NCBI RefSeq assembly: GCF_016595795.1
Contig: NZ_JAENHN010000048.1
Span: 1 to 64,000 of the forward strand
Source: Clostridium yunnanense
GTDB taxonomy: Bacteria > Bacillota > Clostridia > Clostridiales > Clostridiaceae
DNA: 64,000 nt
Reading direction: 5' to 3'
The translations under genes were made by a program, and so were the position numbers. Every line of letters begins with the position of its first letter. Position 1 is the stretch's first letter. Shown piece by piece: positions 45,009 through 53,965 of this stretch. Under the pieces are notes generated by a model that was not told where the DNA came from, did not search any database, and saw only the letters and a program-made list of their open reading frames with translations.

Positions 45009-46826
45009 ATGAGCTACCTAAAGAAACACTTGGTAAAATTCAATATAAATTATATGAATCTTAGTATTAAAAATAAGATATTGATTTTTTATGTCTGTAT
45101 TTTATCTATAATTTGTTTAATACTAGGTGGTTATTCCTATTTAGTTGCCTCAAAATCTTTAAAAGATGAGGTAACTTCTATCAATATTAAAGATATTAAT
45201 CAAACTGCAGACAGTATAGACTTCTTGCAAAAAGATGTTACTGACCTATCTACCTTTATATGTTTAAATCCCTTAATTCAATCTTTAGTAACTACTAATG
45301 AATCTTCTGATGAGTATGAAAAGTTTACAAAGTATGGATTAGAGCCATTAAATATATTACTTGCATCTAAGGATTATATAAGTTTTATAGTTATATATGG
45401 TGATAAAGGTTCAAAATATTATTTAAGTAAGGATGGAAGTAATGGCCTCTCCTCTTATGATGCTATAAAAAAAAGTGAAGTTTATAAAGATGCACATGAC
45501 TTAAAAGGTGCTCCGTTATGGGTTAATATCGGAAACAGAAATAATATACTAATTTCTGATAACAGAAGTCCTAAGATAGCAATGGTTAGAACTATCATTG
45601 ATACCAATACCCTTGAAGAATCTGGACTTATGGTGATATGCATAAATACATCATTTATTGAAAACCTTTACTCACAGGGCCTAAAAGGTTCTGACAGTAT
45701 AGCCCTTATCGATGATAAAAATAACATTATCTCATCAAAAGATACAAAAAAATACCTAAGCAGTACAAATGTACACTATGTTTTTTCTAAACTATCTGAA
45801 GATAATAAGTATGAAAATGTAAACTTAAATGGTTCAGACATTTTAGCTACTTCTAGCATCATAAAAGAAAGTCATTGGAAATTAATATCTCTTACCTCCC
45901 AAGTAGAAATGTTTAAGAGTCTTAGTTCCATAATGACAATGACACTTACAGTAATCGGTTTTTGCCTTATAATTTCATTTTTTATATCAATATTTGTTTC
46001 ATCTAAGCTTACAAACCCTATAAAACAGCTACTCTCATCTATGAGAAGAGTAAAAAGTGGAAACTTTAAAGAAAAGGTTGATTATAAATTTAATGATGAA
46101 ATAGGAATGTTAGTATTTCAGTATAATGATATGATTGATAACATACAGAATCTTATCAATAGCGTCTATAAACTGCAACTTAAAGAAAAGGAAGCTGAAT
46201 TAAAGGCTCTACAAGCCCAAATCAACCCTCATTTTTTATACAATACTTTAGATATGATCTTTTGGAAATCAGAAAAAGCTAAGCAAACTGAAATAAGCGA
46301 AATGGTATATGCTTTATCAAAGCTATTTCGTACTACTCTAAATAATGGACAAGATTTCATCTTAGTAAAATCAGAAAAAGAGTTTATAGAGAACTACCTA
46401 CTGCTTCAAGGTAAGAGATTCAGAAATAAACTTGAATACTCTGTAGCTATTGATGATGATATACTTGGTTATTCAATTCCAAAATTGATAATACAACCTT
46501 TTGTAGAAAATGCAATAATACATGGCACAGAAGCTGATAGTGATAAGAGTTATATTTCTGTAAATGGCTCTGTTATAGGAGAGAACCTTGTATTTTCAAT
46601 TGAGGATAATGGTAATGGCATTGATGATGAAACCATGAATTCTTTACTAAATAGTAATTCCAATAATACTAACCAGCTTAACAAGCAAAAAGGCTATGCA
46701 ATAGGTAATGTAAATCAAAGACTATCACTTTACTATGGAGAAAATCACTCATTAAATATGGAAAGTAAACTTGGAAAGGGGACAAAAATTGTAATCTCTA
46801 TTCCAATTAAAGATGTATCACTTTAA
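45009..46826 (+). CDS. YesM-type sensor histidine kinase
   Basis: A 605-residue kinase. Helices at about 22-43 and 311-333 flank a long extracellular Cache-like sensor. A HAMP domain follows, then the His_kinase domain (PF06580) with His408 in LQAQINPHFLYNTLD, and an ATP-binding domain with IIQPFVENAIIHG and IEDNGNGIDDETM. This class senses sugars or cell-surface signals and phosphorylates an AraC-type regulator. AGAAGGAG precedes the ATG. It is transcribed away from the binding protein and giant glycosidase genes, with its regulator 112 bases downstream. Control of the glycan genes is the natural inference, not shown. Confidence 0.9.
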   Translation: MSYLKKHLVKFNINYMNLSIKNKILIFYVCILSIICLILGGYSYLVASKSLKDEVTSINIKDINQTADSIDFLQKDVTDLSTFICLNPLIQSLVTTNESSDEYEKFTKYGLEPLNILLASKDYISFIVIYGDKGSKYYLSKDGSNGLSSYDAIKKSEVYKDAHDLKGAPLWVNIGNRNNILISDNRSPKIAMVRTIIDTNTLEESGLMVICINTSFIENLYSQGLKGSDSIALIDDKNNIISSKDTKKYLSSTNVHYVFSKLSEDNKYENVNLNGSDILATSSIIKESHWKLISLTSQVEMFKSLSSIMTMTLTVIGFCLIISFFISIFVSSKLTNPIKQLLSSMRRVKSGNFKEKVDYKFNDEIGMLVFQYNDMIDNIQNLINSVYKLQLKEKEAELKALQAQINPHFLYNTLDMIFWKSEKAKQTEISEMVYALSKLFRTTLNNGQDFILVKSEKEFIENYLLLQGKRFRNKLEYSVAIDDDILGYSIPKLIIQPFVENAIIHGTEADSDKSYISVNGSVIGENLVFSIEDNGNGIDDETMNSLLNSNSNNTNQLNKQKGYAIGNVNQRLSLYYGENHSLNMESKLGKGTKIVISIPIKDVSL

Positions 46827-46830
46827 TATA

Positions 46831-46870
46831 GGGTGTGTTAAAGCACCGTGTTGAAATTAATTTCAATAAC
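46831..46870. repeat. Palindromic intergenic repeat, family B, copy 3 (partial)
   Basis: GGTGTGTTAAAGCACCGTGT then TGAAATTAATTTCAATAA. GAAATTAATTTC is itself a palindrome. It matches the left part of the copies at 17049 and 44831 and sits between the sensor and regulator genes. Confidence 0.55.
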
Positions 46871-46938
46871 AGTACTTATTAGAATAGTACATAACTCTTT
46901 TCATGAATTTTATTGTTTATATAAAGGAGAGAATTTGC

Positions 46939-48537
46939 ATGTATACATTATTTTTGGTTGACGATGAAATAGAACTTGTTGAAGGTTTAAAGGAACTAAT
47001 TGACTGGAATAGTTATGATATTGAGATATGCGGTGAAGCAGATAACGGAGTGAGTGCCTTAGAGCAAATTCTTAAAATAAAGCCAGACATTATAATAATG
47101 GATATAAAGATGCCTAAAATGAATGGACTTGAGCTATTAGAAAATATATTTTCAAAGGGCTTAAATTCAAAATGCATTATATTGAGTGGTTATGATGATT
47201 TTGCTTATGCAAAAAAAGCAATTAGCTTATCAGCCTGTAACTATCTCTTGAAACCTTGCCGTCCATCAGAGATATTAGATTCGGTAATAGATGCTAAAAA
47301 CAAGCTCCTTGAAGAGAGATTAAAAGATGAACTTCTAAAAAAATATGAAGGTAATATTAATGAATATTTGCCAATCATTAAAAAAAATATACTTCAAGAC
47401 CTTATATTAAAACCCTATAACAAAACTAAAGTCTCTGAAGATAATATATCACTATATAATCTTCAATATGAAAACTTATTAATTTTTATAATATCTATAG
47501 ACCACTCTACACTTATATATGACCTGTTTAATGATTCTGATATAGACTTCATAAAAAGCTCTATAAAAACCATTACTTCAGAAGCCTTAAATGCAGTGGA
47601 ATATATGGATTACTTTGAAGAAGCTGACGATATTATTGTTTTCCTGTCCTTCAATAATGAAACGGCAAGAAATGATACTATTTACCCTGCACTTGAAAAC
47701 ATAAGGAATTCTATAAAATCCTTTTTAGGTTTTTCTGTAACTGTGGCACTTGGAAAGATAGTAAATAGATTAGAAGATATCAATTCTTCTTATTTAAATG
47801 CTAAAGCCGCTTTAGAATTCAAATTTTTTCTTGGTGATAACAATATAATTCATTCAGATTATATAAATAGTTATGAGGTTGTAAATAATCCCTATCCAAT
47901 AGATGAAGAGCTTAAGTTAATAAATTATCTTCGAACTGGTGCAATTGAAGAAATCAGACCGTCCTTAAATAACTTTTATGATAAACTTTGTACTGGTGGT
48001 ATGCCTACAAAGAAGAATATTCAAGGTGCTACCCTGTCTCTTCTAGGGTCTATCAATAAGTTCTGCATAGAAAATGACCTTGATATAAATGCTTTATCAA
48101 AACTAAGTTCACCTTTTGATGTGGTACTTCAATGTGAAACAATCGATGAGTTAAAAAATCAACTTGAGCTTATTATATCTAATATATTTACAATAACTAA
48201 CCCGCTAAATAAAAATAATTCCCTGATAAAACTAGCAATAAACTTTATTACAGAAAACTATTCCAAAGATATTACATTGGAAAGTATCGCAAGAGAAATA
48301 CATTTAACTCCTGGTTATATCAGTCAGTTATTTAAGCAGGAAACAGGAATAAACTTTCTTGAATTCCTTCATAAATACCGTATAGAAAAATCTAAGGAAT
48401 TATTAAAGAATAAGTTCCTAAAAAACTATGAAATTGCTTATATGGTAGGTTATACAAATGAAAAGCATTTTTCTAAAATTTTTAAAAAATATACAGGCCT
48501 TACTCCAAGTCAATACAGAGCAAGTGTTGCTTCTTAA
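46939..48537 (+). CDS. YesN-type response regulator (REC + AraC DNA-binding domain)
   Basis: A 532-residue regulator. The receiver domain (1-120) has the acidic pair DDE near residues 8-10, Asp55 (IIIMDIKMPKMNG) as phosphate acceptor, and Lys in YLLKPCRPSE. A middle region of about 300 residues of the kind usual in YesN proteins follows. The C-terminal AraC-type double helix-turn-helix covers about 430-528 (ITLESIAREIHLTPGYISQL and YEIAYMVGYTNEKHFSKIFK). The ATG at 46939 is used because AAAGGAGA lies eight bases upstream; an in-frame ATG at 46903 lacks one. Partner of the kinase just upstream. Confidence 0.92.
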   Translation: MYTLFLVDDEIELVEGLKELIDWNSYDIEICGEADNGVSALEQILKIKPDIIIMDIKMPKMNGLELLENIFSKGLNSKCIILSGYDDFAYAKKAISLSACNYLLKPCRPSEILDSVIDAKNKLLEERLKDELLKKYEGNINEYLPIIKKNILQDLILKPYNKTKVSEDNISLYNLQYENLLIFIISIDHSTLIYDLFNDSDIDFIKSSIKTITSEALNAVEYMDYFEEADDIIVFLSFNNETARNDTIYPALENIRNSIKSFLGFSVTVALGKIVNRLEDINSSYLNAKAALEFKFFLGDNNIIHSDYINSYEVVNNPYPIDEELKLINYLRTGAIEEIRPSLNNFYDKLCTGGMPTKKNIQGATLSLLGSINKFCIENDLDINALSKLSSPFDVVLQCETIDELKNQLELIISNIFTITNPLNKNNSLIKLAINFITENYSKDITLESIAREIHLTPGYISQLFKQETGINFLEFLHKYRIEKSKELLKNKFLKNYEIAYMVGYTNEKHFSKIFKKYTGLTPSQYRASVAS

Positions 48538-48555
48538 GATTAGGCTCATGTATAA

Positions 48556-48651
48556 GATGTACCACTTTGAACCGCAATCTATTTTTAAAACTCTCACGGC
48601 TTCTGGTTAGAGAATTTAAACATAATATATTTTAATACAAAGAGGTACATC
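48556..48651. repeat. 96-bp palindromic repeat, family A, intact inverse copy
   Basis: The ends are GATGTACCACTTTG and CAAAGAGGTACATC (13 of 14 pair). In reverse complement it aligns over its full length with 35585-35680. It lies between the convergent yesN-like and DUF1980 genes and could serve as a terminator for both. Confidence 0.8.
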
Positions 48652-48727
48652 TATAGTTCAATGCTTTCGCCATATTTATGAGTTTTTTATTTGAAACCTC
48701 CAACTTTTATTGAAACAATGTTTTATC

Positions 48728-49546
48728 TTAATAAGGGTACACATAATCCACTTTTGGTTTATCTGCCTTCTCTACAGATTCTCCTATAATTACTGGCATA
48801 TCCTGACCTTTGTAATTCTCTACATCTATAGTTCCCTTAACCAAAACCCAGGAATCCTTTGTTAAAAGTTCTCCCTCATTATATCTACATAAGAACCCTA
48901 CTGGCTGTAAATCTGCCGTGCAGCAAGTCATCATAAGTCTAGCTGGCACAAACTCATTTTTTGAAAGCATATCACTCTTAAAAACAAATCCCACAACACT
49001 GATCTTTTTTCCTTTGTATTTATTCATGTTATCTGATATCTCAGATACCCACTTAACAAAGTTAGTATCAGTCATTACAATCTCATCATTAATCATTAAA
49101 AGTCCATTATTAGTATCAATTTTATCATCTGATCCATTCTGTGTATCTTTACTGGAATTGGCTTCATTAGATTGATTAGAGCTATTAGTAGTTGTACTAT
49201 TATCTTTTGCTTTAGAAGCAAGGGTATTAGCTTCTATACTACTAAAAGAGATTGTACTAGAATCCATAGTCTTTCCTGGTATTAATATAGCTAAAGCTAT
49301 GGGGATTAGGAAAATCATATACTCACTTTTATTGCTTATTTTCCTTCTAGAATGAAATATTTCTGGCATATTAGCAATGGCTAAAATTAGCATGACAGGT
49401 ATAGAAAACTTTATATAAGGAACAATTCTAGGATGCACATATAAAAGTACTTTTCCTGTTGTAACTATATATATAAAGAAGATGGCAATGGATATCAAAA
49501 TTAAGCTTTTCATTAGGGGTTCCACTTTGTATCTATTATTACTCAA
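48728..49546 (-). CDS. DUF1980/TIGR03943 (YcgQ-like) membrane protein
   Basis: A 272-residue protein with three hydrophobic helices in the first 95 residues, an Asn/Ser-rich outside linker (about 112-140) and a C-terminal beta-rich domain. VSVVGFVFKSDMLSKN-type text and MMTCCTADLQPVGFLCRY (with paired Cys) are typical of this family, which is usually encoded next to a DUF318/YcgR permease, as here. The start is TTG at 49546 with GGGAGG eight bases upstream. It is the last gene of the metal operon. The function is not established; a role with the permease in metal or oxyanion movement is inferred. Confidence 0.75.
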   Translation of the reverse strand: MSNNRYKVEPLMKSLILISIAIFFIYIVTTGKVLLYVHPRIVPYIKFSIPVMLILAIANMPEIFHSRRKISNKSEYMIFLIPIALAILIPGKTMDSSTISFSSIEANTLASKAKDNSTTTNSSNQSNEANSSKDTQNGSDDKIDTNNGLLMINDEIVMTDTNFVKWVSEISDNMNKYKGKKISVVGFVFKSDMLSKNEFVPARLMMTCCTADLQPVGFLCRYNEGELLTKDSWVLVKGTIDVENYKGQDMPVIIGESVEKADKPKVDYVYPY

Positions 49547-49572
49547 ATCCTGTTCCTCCCTTTAAACTAGGT

Positions 49573-51153
49573 TCATATTGTAAGCCTTATGAAAGCTACA
49601 AAGAATATTATAGCCACAAGCTTTATTACAAACCTCTTTTTGAAACTCCCTAATAACATAGATAAATTTTTTATATCTATCATCGGACCAATCACCATAA
49701 ACCCTAAAACTGATCTAAGAGGTAACTGATTTATGAAAGTTCTAGCTATGAATGCGTCTGAAGTAGAACATACAGATAGTACAAATGCAGCTAACATCAT
49801 AATAATTAGAGAAGTTAATGTAGTGCCTCCTAACTCAAATATAAGCTCTTTGGGTATTAGCACTTGCATTATCGAAGAAAGAAAAGCTCCTATTATAAGA
49901 AACTTACCAACTTGAAAAAACTCTAAGCTACTATGGGTTAATATAGCTCTAAACTTCTTCTTAAAGGATTGTTCGCTACCGGAATAATCCTCACATACTC
50001 CACATTCACAGCTATTTATTATATTTTTATCTGCTAAAAATATATCTTTTTCAGGAAATATATAAAATGCTAGTCCTGTAAAAAATGCTACCGTAACTCC
50101 AAAATATATTCTATACAATGCTATAGAAGGTTGAGTTGGAAAAGCATAAAATGTCGAAGCAATTGTCACAGGATTAACTATTGGGGCCGCTAACATAAAA
50201 GTTATAGCAATAGGGACTGGAATTCCTTTTTTAATTAATCGAGAAGCCACTGGAACTATGGCGCAGTCACACACAGGTAGAAAGACTCCACTTACTAATG
50301 CAGCTATAAATCCTAGTCCCGGGCTTTTCGGAAAAAACCTACTTATGGTTTCACTTGTAATAAACACCTGAATAATCGAAGAAAAAACAACTCCAACCAA
50401 AATAAAAGGAATTGCTTGAATCAAAATACTAAGAAATACAGTACTAAAAATTTGGATTTTACTATAATCAATAAACGGTATGCTTGTACCTTTTCTTATG
50501 AAATAAAAAACAAAGCCAACTAAAACTGATACTAAAAATATTATTAATTTATTCATAATATTTGAATATAGACCTGGTTTTGCTATCTTCTTTTCTTCAT
50601 ATACATCTAATTGATTTTCTCCAACCTTTAAGCTTATTAATAATTTTATATTATTATTTATGCTTCTAATAGTTGACTTTATATTCTCTAGCTTCTCTTT
50701 TTCTATATCATTGCTGTGATTTAACACAATTAGATCACATATAAGTATATTTTCTAACATAATTGAGTTTAAGTTATTAAAGTATATCTCAAAGCTATTA
50801 GCTTCAATTAGGTTTATGACATTTCCAAGGAAGCTTATTTTTCTTAAAGGTCTTTTATCTATCTCATCAATTATGTCCTGAGTCTTATCAAAACCATTGC
50901 ATTCAATTATTAATGTGTCTGGCAAATACTCTTTTATAATCCCCTGTAAATAATCCGTTGTTATGTCCTCATTTTTTGAAGCAGTGATTATTTTCAAATC
51001 TTCATTACTATGCTTAGCTTCTCCTTGTCCTAATTCTCTTTGTATAACTACTGCTTTTTCTTTCTGTTCAAAAGCTTTTTCTAGTAGCCCATTTATAAAA
51101 GATGTTTTTCCTGCACCCAAAAGTCCTGTTACTAAAATTATATTTGTTCTCAT
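49573..51153 (-). CDS. CobW-like GTPase fused to a YcgR/ArsP-type permease
   Basis: A 526-residue fusion. Residues about 1-190 look like a G3E/CobW (COG0523) GTPase, with the P-loop VTGLLGAGKTSFINGLL and an IIECNGF switch-like block, but the metal-binding CxCC motif of that family is absent. Residues about 205-526 are a permease of the DUF318/ArsP_1 class with about eight helices, LPVCDCAIVPVA near residue 294 and a cytoplasmic loop with SCECGVCEDY. The ATG at 51153 has AAGGGTGG upstream. It follows znuB by 72 bases and precedes the DUF1980 gene by 26. Its role is likely metal (zinc?) trafficking or efflux driven or gated by GTP; this is inference. Confidence 0.7.
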   Translation of the reverse strand: MRTNIILVTGLLGAGKTSFINGLLEKAFEQKEKAVVIQRELGQGEAKHSNEDLKIITASKNEDITTDYLQGIIKEYLPDTLIIECNGFDKTQDIIDEIDKRPLRKISFLGNVINLIEANSFEIYFNNLNSIMLENILICDLIVLNHSNDIEKEKLENIKSTIRSINNNIKLLISLKVGENQLDVYEEKKIAKPGLYSNIMNKLIIFLVSVLVGFVFYFIRKGTSIPFIDYSKIQIFSTVFLSILIQAIPFILVGVVFSSIIQVFITSETISRFFPKSPGLGFIAALVSGVFLPVCDCAIVPVASRLIKKGIPVPIAITFMLAAPIVNPVTIASTFYAFPTQPSIALYRIYFGVTVAFFTGLAFYIFPEKDIFLADKNIINSCECGVCEDYSGSEQSFKKKFRAILTHSSLEFFQVGKFLIIGAFLSSIMQVLIPKELIFELGGTTLTSLIIMMLAAFVLSVCSTSDAFIARTFINQLPLRSVLGFMVIGPMIDIKNLSMLLGSFKKRFVIKLVAIIFFVAFIRLTI

Positions 51154-51225
51154 AGTCACCACCCTTAGTTCAGCTTTCTATTATCTTTAATATTTATATT
51201 TTATAATTTATCTTCATACCGAGTC

Positions 51226-52056
51226 TTATAGCTGATTAACAATTTTTCTCCTTACTCTTTTAAAACATGTTTTTGCAACTATCAATACTAACAGCATAAT
51301 CACTCCTATAAGTACTATAGTTCCTCCTGGTCTCAAGTTACAGTAATAAGATAGATATAATCCGATTACGGTAAAAGATACTGCAAATAATACAGCAGAA
51401 ATAATGGTTTGTTTATAACTTCTAGCCACTTGCATAGCACAAGCAACTGGCAAAACCATAAGAGAAGAAATAACTAAGGTTCCAACAGTTCTAGAAGCCA
51501 AAGAAATAGTTAATGCTGTCAATATCATAAATATGAAATTAACTATCTTTACTGATATTCCAGCTAGTCTTGCTGCTTCCTCATCAAAAGTAATATAAAA
51601 CAATTCTTTATAAAGAGCTACTATAGAAATAATAACTACTATGCTCAATATAACCACCATCTTAAGCTCAAAATCCTCTATAGCTACAATGCTTCCAAAT
51701 AGAAAACTGTTAAAGCTCGCACTATTCTTAACAAATCCAGAAAGCACACCTGCAAGACCAATACCAGTGGCCATTATTATTGCTATAGCTATCTCAGAAT
51801 ATTTATAAAAAGACTTCTTAATTCTCTCTATTGCTAGTGTAGAAACTACAGAAAAAAATATTGCTCCTAACACAGGATTTATTCCCATGATAAGTCCCGC
51901 AGCTACACCAGCTAGAGAATTGTGGGAGATTGCATCCCCAATCATCGAAAGCCTTCTTAGTATAATGACAACTCCTATACAAGGTGTTATTATTGAAACT
52001 AATGTTCCTACTATAAATGCTTTTATCATAAAATCATAGCTAAAAATACTCACCAT
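51226..52056 (-). CDS. znuB: Zinc/manganese ABC transporter permease (ZnuB-like)
   Basis: A 276-residue ABC-3 family permease (PF00950) with about eight helices. GDAISHNSLAGVAAGL near residue 36, TFDEEAARLAGISVK near residue 155 and LRPGGTIVLIG near the end are family blocks. It would form the channel for Zn(II) or Mn(II) supplied by the binding protein. AGAGGA precedes the ATG. Third gene of the znuA-znuC-znuB operon. Zinc is favoured over manganese because of the attached CobW-like gene, but the metal cannot be proven from sequence. Confidence 0.88.
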   Translation of the reverse strand: MVSIFSYDFMIKAFIVGTLVSIITPCIGVVIILRRLSMIGDAISHNSLAGVAAGLIMGINPVLGAIFFSVVSTLAIERIKKSFYKYSEIAIAIIMATGIGLAGVLSGFVKNSASFNSFLFGSIVAIEDFELKMVVILSIVVIISIVALYKELFYITFDEEAARLAGISVKIVNFIFMILTALTISLASRTVGTLVISSLMVLPVACAMQVARSYKQTIISAVLFAVSFTVIGLYLSYYCNLRPGGTIVLIGVIMLLVLIVAKTCFKRVRRKIVNQL

Positions 52057-52089
52057 TTTATATCCTCTTTATTAATAAATTCTTATATG

Positions 52090-52131
52090 GATGTACAACT
52101 TCCTAATAAGGTTTATATCTTAAAATTTTTC
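52090..52131. repeat. Partial 96-bp palindromic repeat (family A) at the end of znuC
   Basis: GATGTACAACTTCCTAATAA followed by GGTTTATATCTTAAAAT matches the left end of the copy at 35585 at most positions. It spans the stop codon (52103-52105) and the last codons of the znuC-like gene. Confidence 0.6.
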
Positions 52132-52825
52132 GTTCTTTAAATATTTCTGTTTTTATAGTTCTTTCAGATAGAGATTTATTTGTCATTACCAGTACTCTAT
52201 GGCAATACTGCTCTATAGCTTGCATATCATGCGAAATTATTAGAACAGTAACACCATTCTCCTCATTAAACCTTTTTACTAATGATAGGATTATTTCCTG
52301 AGATTTTGCGTCTATACCTACGGTAGGCTCATCCAATAGCAATACCTCTGGTTCATTCACAATCATTCTAGCGATAAACACTCTCTGCTGCTGTCCTCCT
52401 GACAGCTCACCTATCATTCTTTTCTCATATCCGTACATTCCAACCTTCTGTAGGGCCTCACTTATCATTTGCCTATGTTCTCTTTTTATTCTTTTAAATA
52501 ATCCCACTTTCTTATAAAGATTTGCTCCAACTATTTCTTCAACTGTTGCTGGGAAGCTTAAATTGAATGAAGTTACTTTCTGTGAGAGATAACCAATCCT
52601 ATCCCAGGAAGCAAAAGCTTCTATTTTTTCACCAAAGATAGTTATTTCTCCAGTATCATATTTTAAAGACTTTGTAATTAATTTCATTAAAGTGCTCTTC
52701 CCAGCTCCGTTTTCTCCTATAATTCCAAGAAAATCACCCTTATTAACTACAAAATTTACATCTTTTAAGGTTTGTGCCGAATTGTAAGTAAAACTTAAAT
52801 CTTTAACTTTTAAAACTTCATTCAT
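52103..52825 (-). CDS. znuC: Zinc/manganese ABC transporter ATP-binding protein (ZnuC-like)
   Basis: A 240-residue ABC ATPase. The Walker A is GENGAGKSTLMK (near residue 37), the signature is LSGGQQQRVFIAR, and the Walker B is EVLLLDEPTVGID, followed by the H-loop ISHDM. It powers the ZnuB-like permease. It starts 22 bases after the znuA stop with AAGGAG upstream. The last residues (KILRYKPY) and the stop codon are written by the left end of a dispersed repeat, so the natural C-terminus may have been changed; all catalytic motifs are intact. Confidence 0.9.
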   Translation of the reverse strand: MNEVLKVKDLSFTYNSAQTLKDVNFVVNKGDFLGIIGENGAGKSTLMKLITKSLKYDTGEITIFGEKIEAFASWDRIGYLSQKVTSFNLSFPATVEEIVGANLYKKVGLFKRIKREHRQMISEALQKVGMYGYEKRMIGELSGGQQQRVFIARMIVNEPEVLLLDEPTVGIDAKSQEIILSLVKRFNEENGVTVLIISHDMQAIEQYCHRVLVMTNKSLSERTIKTEIFKERKILRYKPY

Positions 52826-52847
52826 CTTCCCTTCTCCTTGTGTATGA

Positions 52848-53786
52848 CTAATCTAGTGCTTTTTTTAGAACCTCTAAATTTTCTCTCATTACTGAAAAAT
52901 ACTCTTTTCCAGCTTTTATATCATCATCTTCTAAGCCTTCTAATGGATTTAGAACCTCTGTCTTAGCTCCCACTTCTTTAGCAATAGCTTCTGAAACCTT
53001 AGGACTTATAAGCTCTTCATAAAAAATGTATTTTACATCATTCTTTTTAGCAAAATCTGATATCTCTGCCATTTTAGCTGCTGTTGGTTCAGCATCTGCT
53101 TGTAACCCCTCTATCGCCACTTGATTAAGCCCATATGCATTGCATATGTATCCAAAAGCTTGATGAGCTACAACTATATCTTTTTTCTTAAAATTAGCAG
53201 AGGCATCCTTAAACTCCTTATCAAGGGTATCTAATTTCTTTGCATTATCCTCATAGTTACTTTCATAATAATCCTTGTTTGATGGGTCAGCTTTTACTAA
53301 AGCCTCCTTGATAGCTTTCATTTCTTCCTTTGCGTTAATCGGATTTAACCATACATGAGGATCATACTTTAAGTCAGCTTCATCCTTATCAGGATTATCC
53401 ATTAATTTTATATTTTTTGATGCCTCTACCTTTATGAGCTTATCATTCTTAAGTGTTTTTGAGACCTTATCCAGCCAATGCTCCATACCTGCTCCATTGT
53501 ATACTAGTACGTCTGCTTTCTCTAAGTTAACCATATCAGAAGTACTTGGTTCCCAGTCATGAGGTTCTGTTCCTGCTGGAACTAGATTGGACACATTGAC
53601 CTTATCTCCACCAATCTTTTTAGTGAGATCATACATAGCATAAAAGCTAGTATAAACAGATAACTTTTTACCTTCAGAATCACTTTTTTTATCTATGCTT
53701 TTAGTTCCACACCCTGATAAAAAACTTGTACCAATCATCAGACAAACTATACTACCAAGTACTTTAACTTTACTTTTTTTGTTCAT
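52848..53786 (-). CDS. znuA: Zinc/manganese-binding lipoprotein (ZnuA-like)
   Basis: A 312-residue metal-binding protein of the ZnuA/TroA family (PF01297). The signal peptide ends in the lipobox FLSGC. Metal ligands are the His in GTEPHDWEPS, the His in DPHVWLNP and the His in VVAHQAFGY, with an acidic residue near the C-terminus. The His-rich loop of many zinc-binding members is replaced by a short acidic stretch (NPDKDEADLKYDPH). The ATG at 53786 has GGGAGGG upstream. The longer in-frame start at 53813 would read through a palindrome and lacks a ribosome binding site. First gene of the metal operon. Confidence 0.9.
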   Translation of the reverse strand: MNKKSKVKVLGSIVCLMIGTSFLSGCGTKSIDKKSDSEGKKLSVYTSFYAMYDLTKKIGGDKVNVSNLVPAGTEPHDWEPSTSDMVNLEKADVLVYNGAGMEHWLDKVSKTLKNDKLIKVEASKNIKLMDNPDKDEADLKYDPHVWLNPINAKEEMKAIKEALVKADPSNKDYYESNYEDNAKKLDTLDKEFKDASANFKKKDIVVAHQAFGYICNAYGLNQVAIEGLQADAEPTAAKMAEISDFAKKNDVKYIFYEELISPKVSEAIAKEVGAKTEVLNPLEGLEDDDIKAGKEYFSVMRENLEVLKKALD

Positions 53787-53809
53787 TTCAAACCCTCCCA
53801 AGACTTTTT

Positions 53810-53828
53810 GCAAATGCCTTGCATTTGC
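53810..53828. promoter_or_regulatory. 19-bp palindrome, candidate metalloregulator operator
   Basis: GCAAATGC-CTT-GCATTTGC is a perfect palindrome just downstream of the predicted znuA -10 box and upstream of its ribosome binding site. The place fits repression by a Zur/Fur-type protein. No T-run follows, so it is not a terminator. Confidence 0.55.
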
Positions 53829-53841
53829 ATCTCTATTAATT

Positions 53842-53870
53842 AATATAGTTTATGCTGTAAAAATATGCAA
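53842..53870 (-). promoter_or_regulatory. Predicted promoter of the znu operon
   Basis: Minus-strand TTGCAT (53865-53870), a 17-base spacer, and TATATT (53842-53847). Transcription would start a few bases before the palindrome at 53810-53828. Confidence 0.55.
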
Positions 53871-53965
53871 TATTTTTTTTAAATTTATTAGTTATTATTT
53901 TTTATTTACTATAGTATTTAAATTAACTTGCAAATAATATATACTTTTTGTATAAGACTATTAAA

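Noticed and set aside
46939-48651. Family A repeat as part of the yesN coding region
   Set aside because: The stop codon lies before the repeat at 48556; the AraC domain is complete without it.
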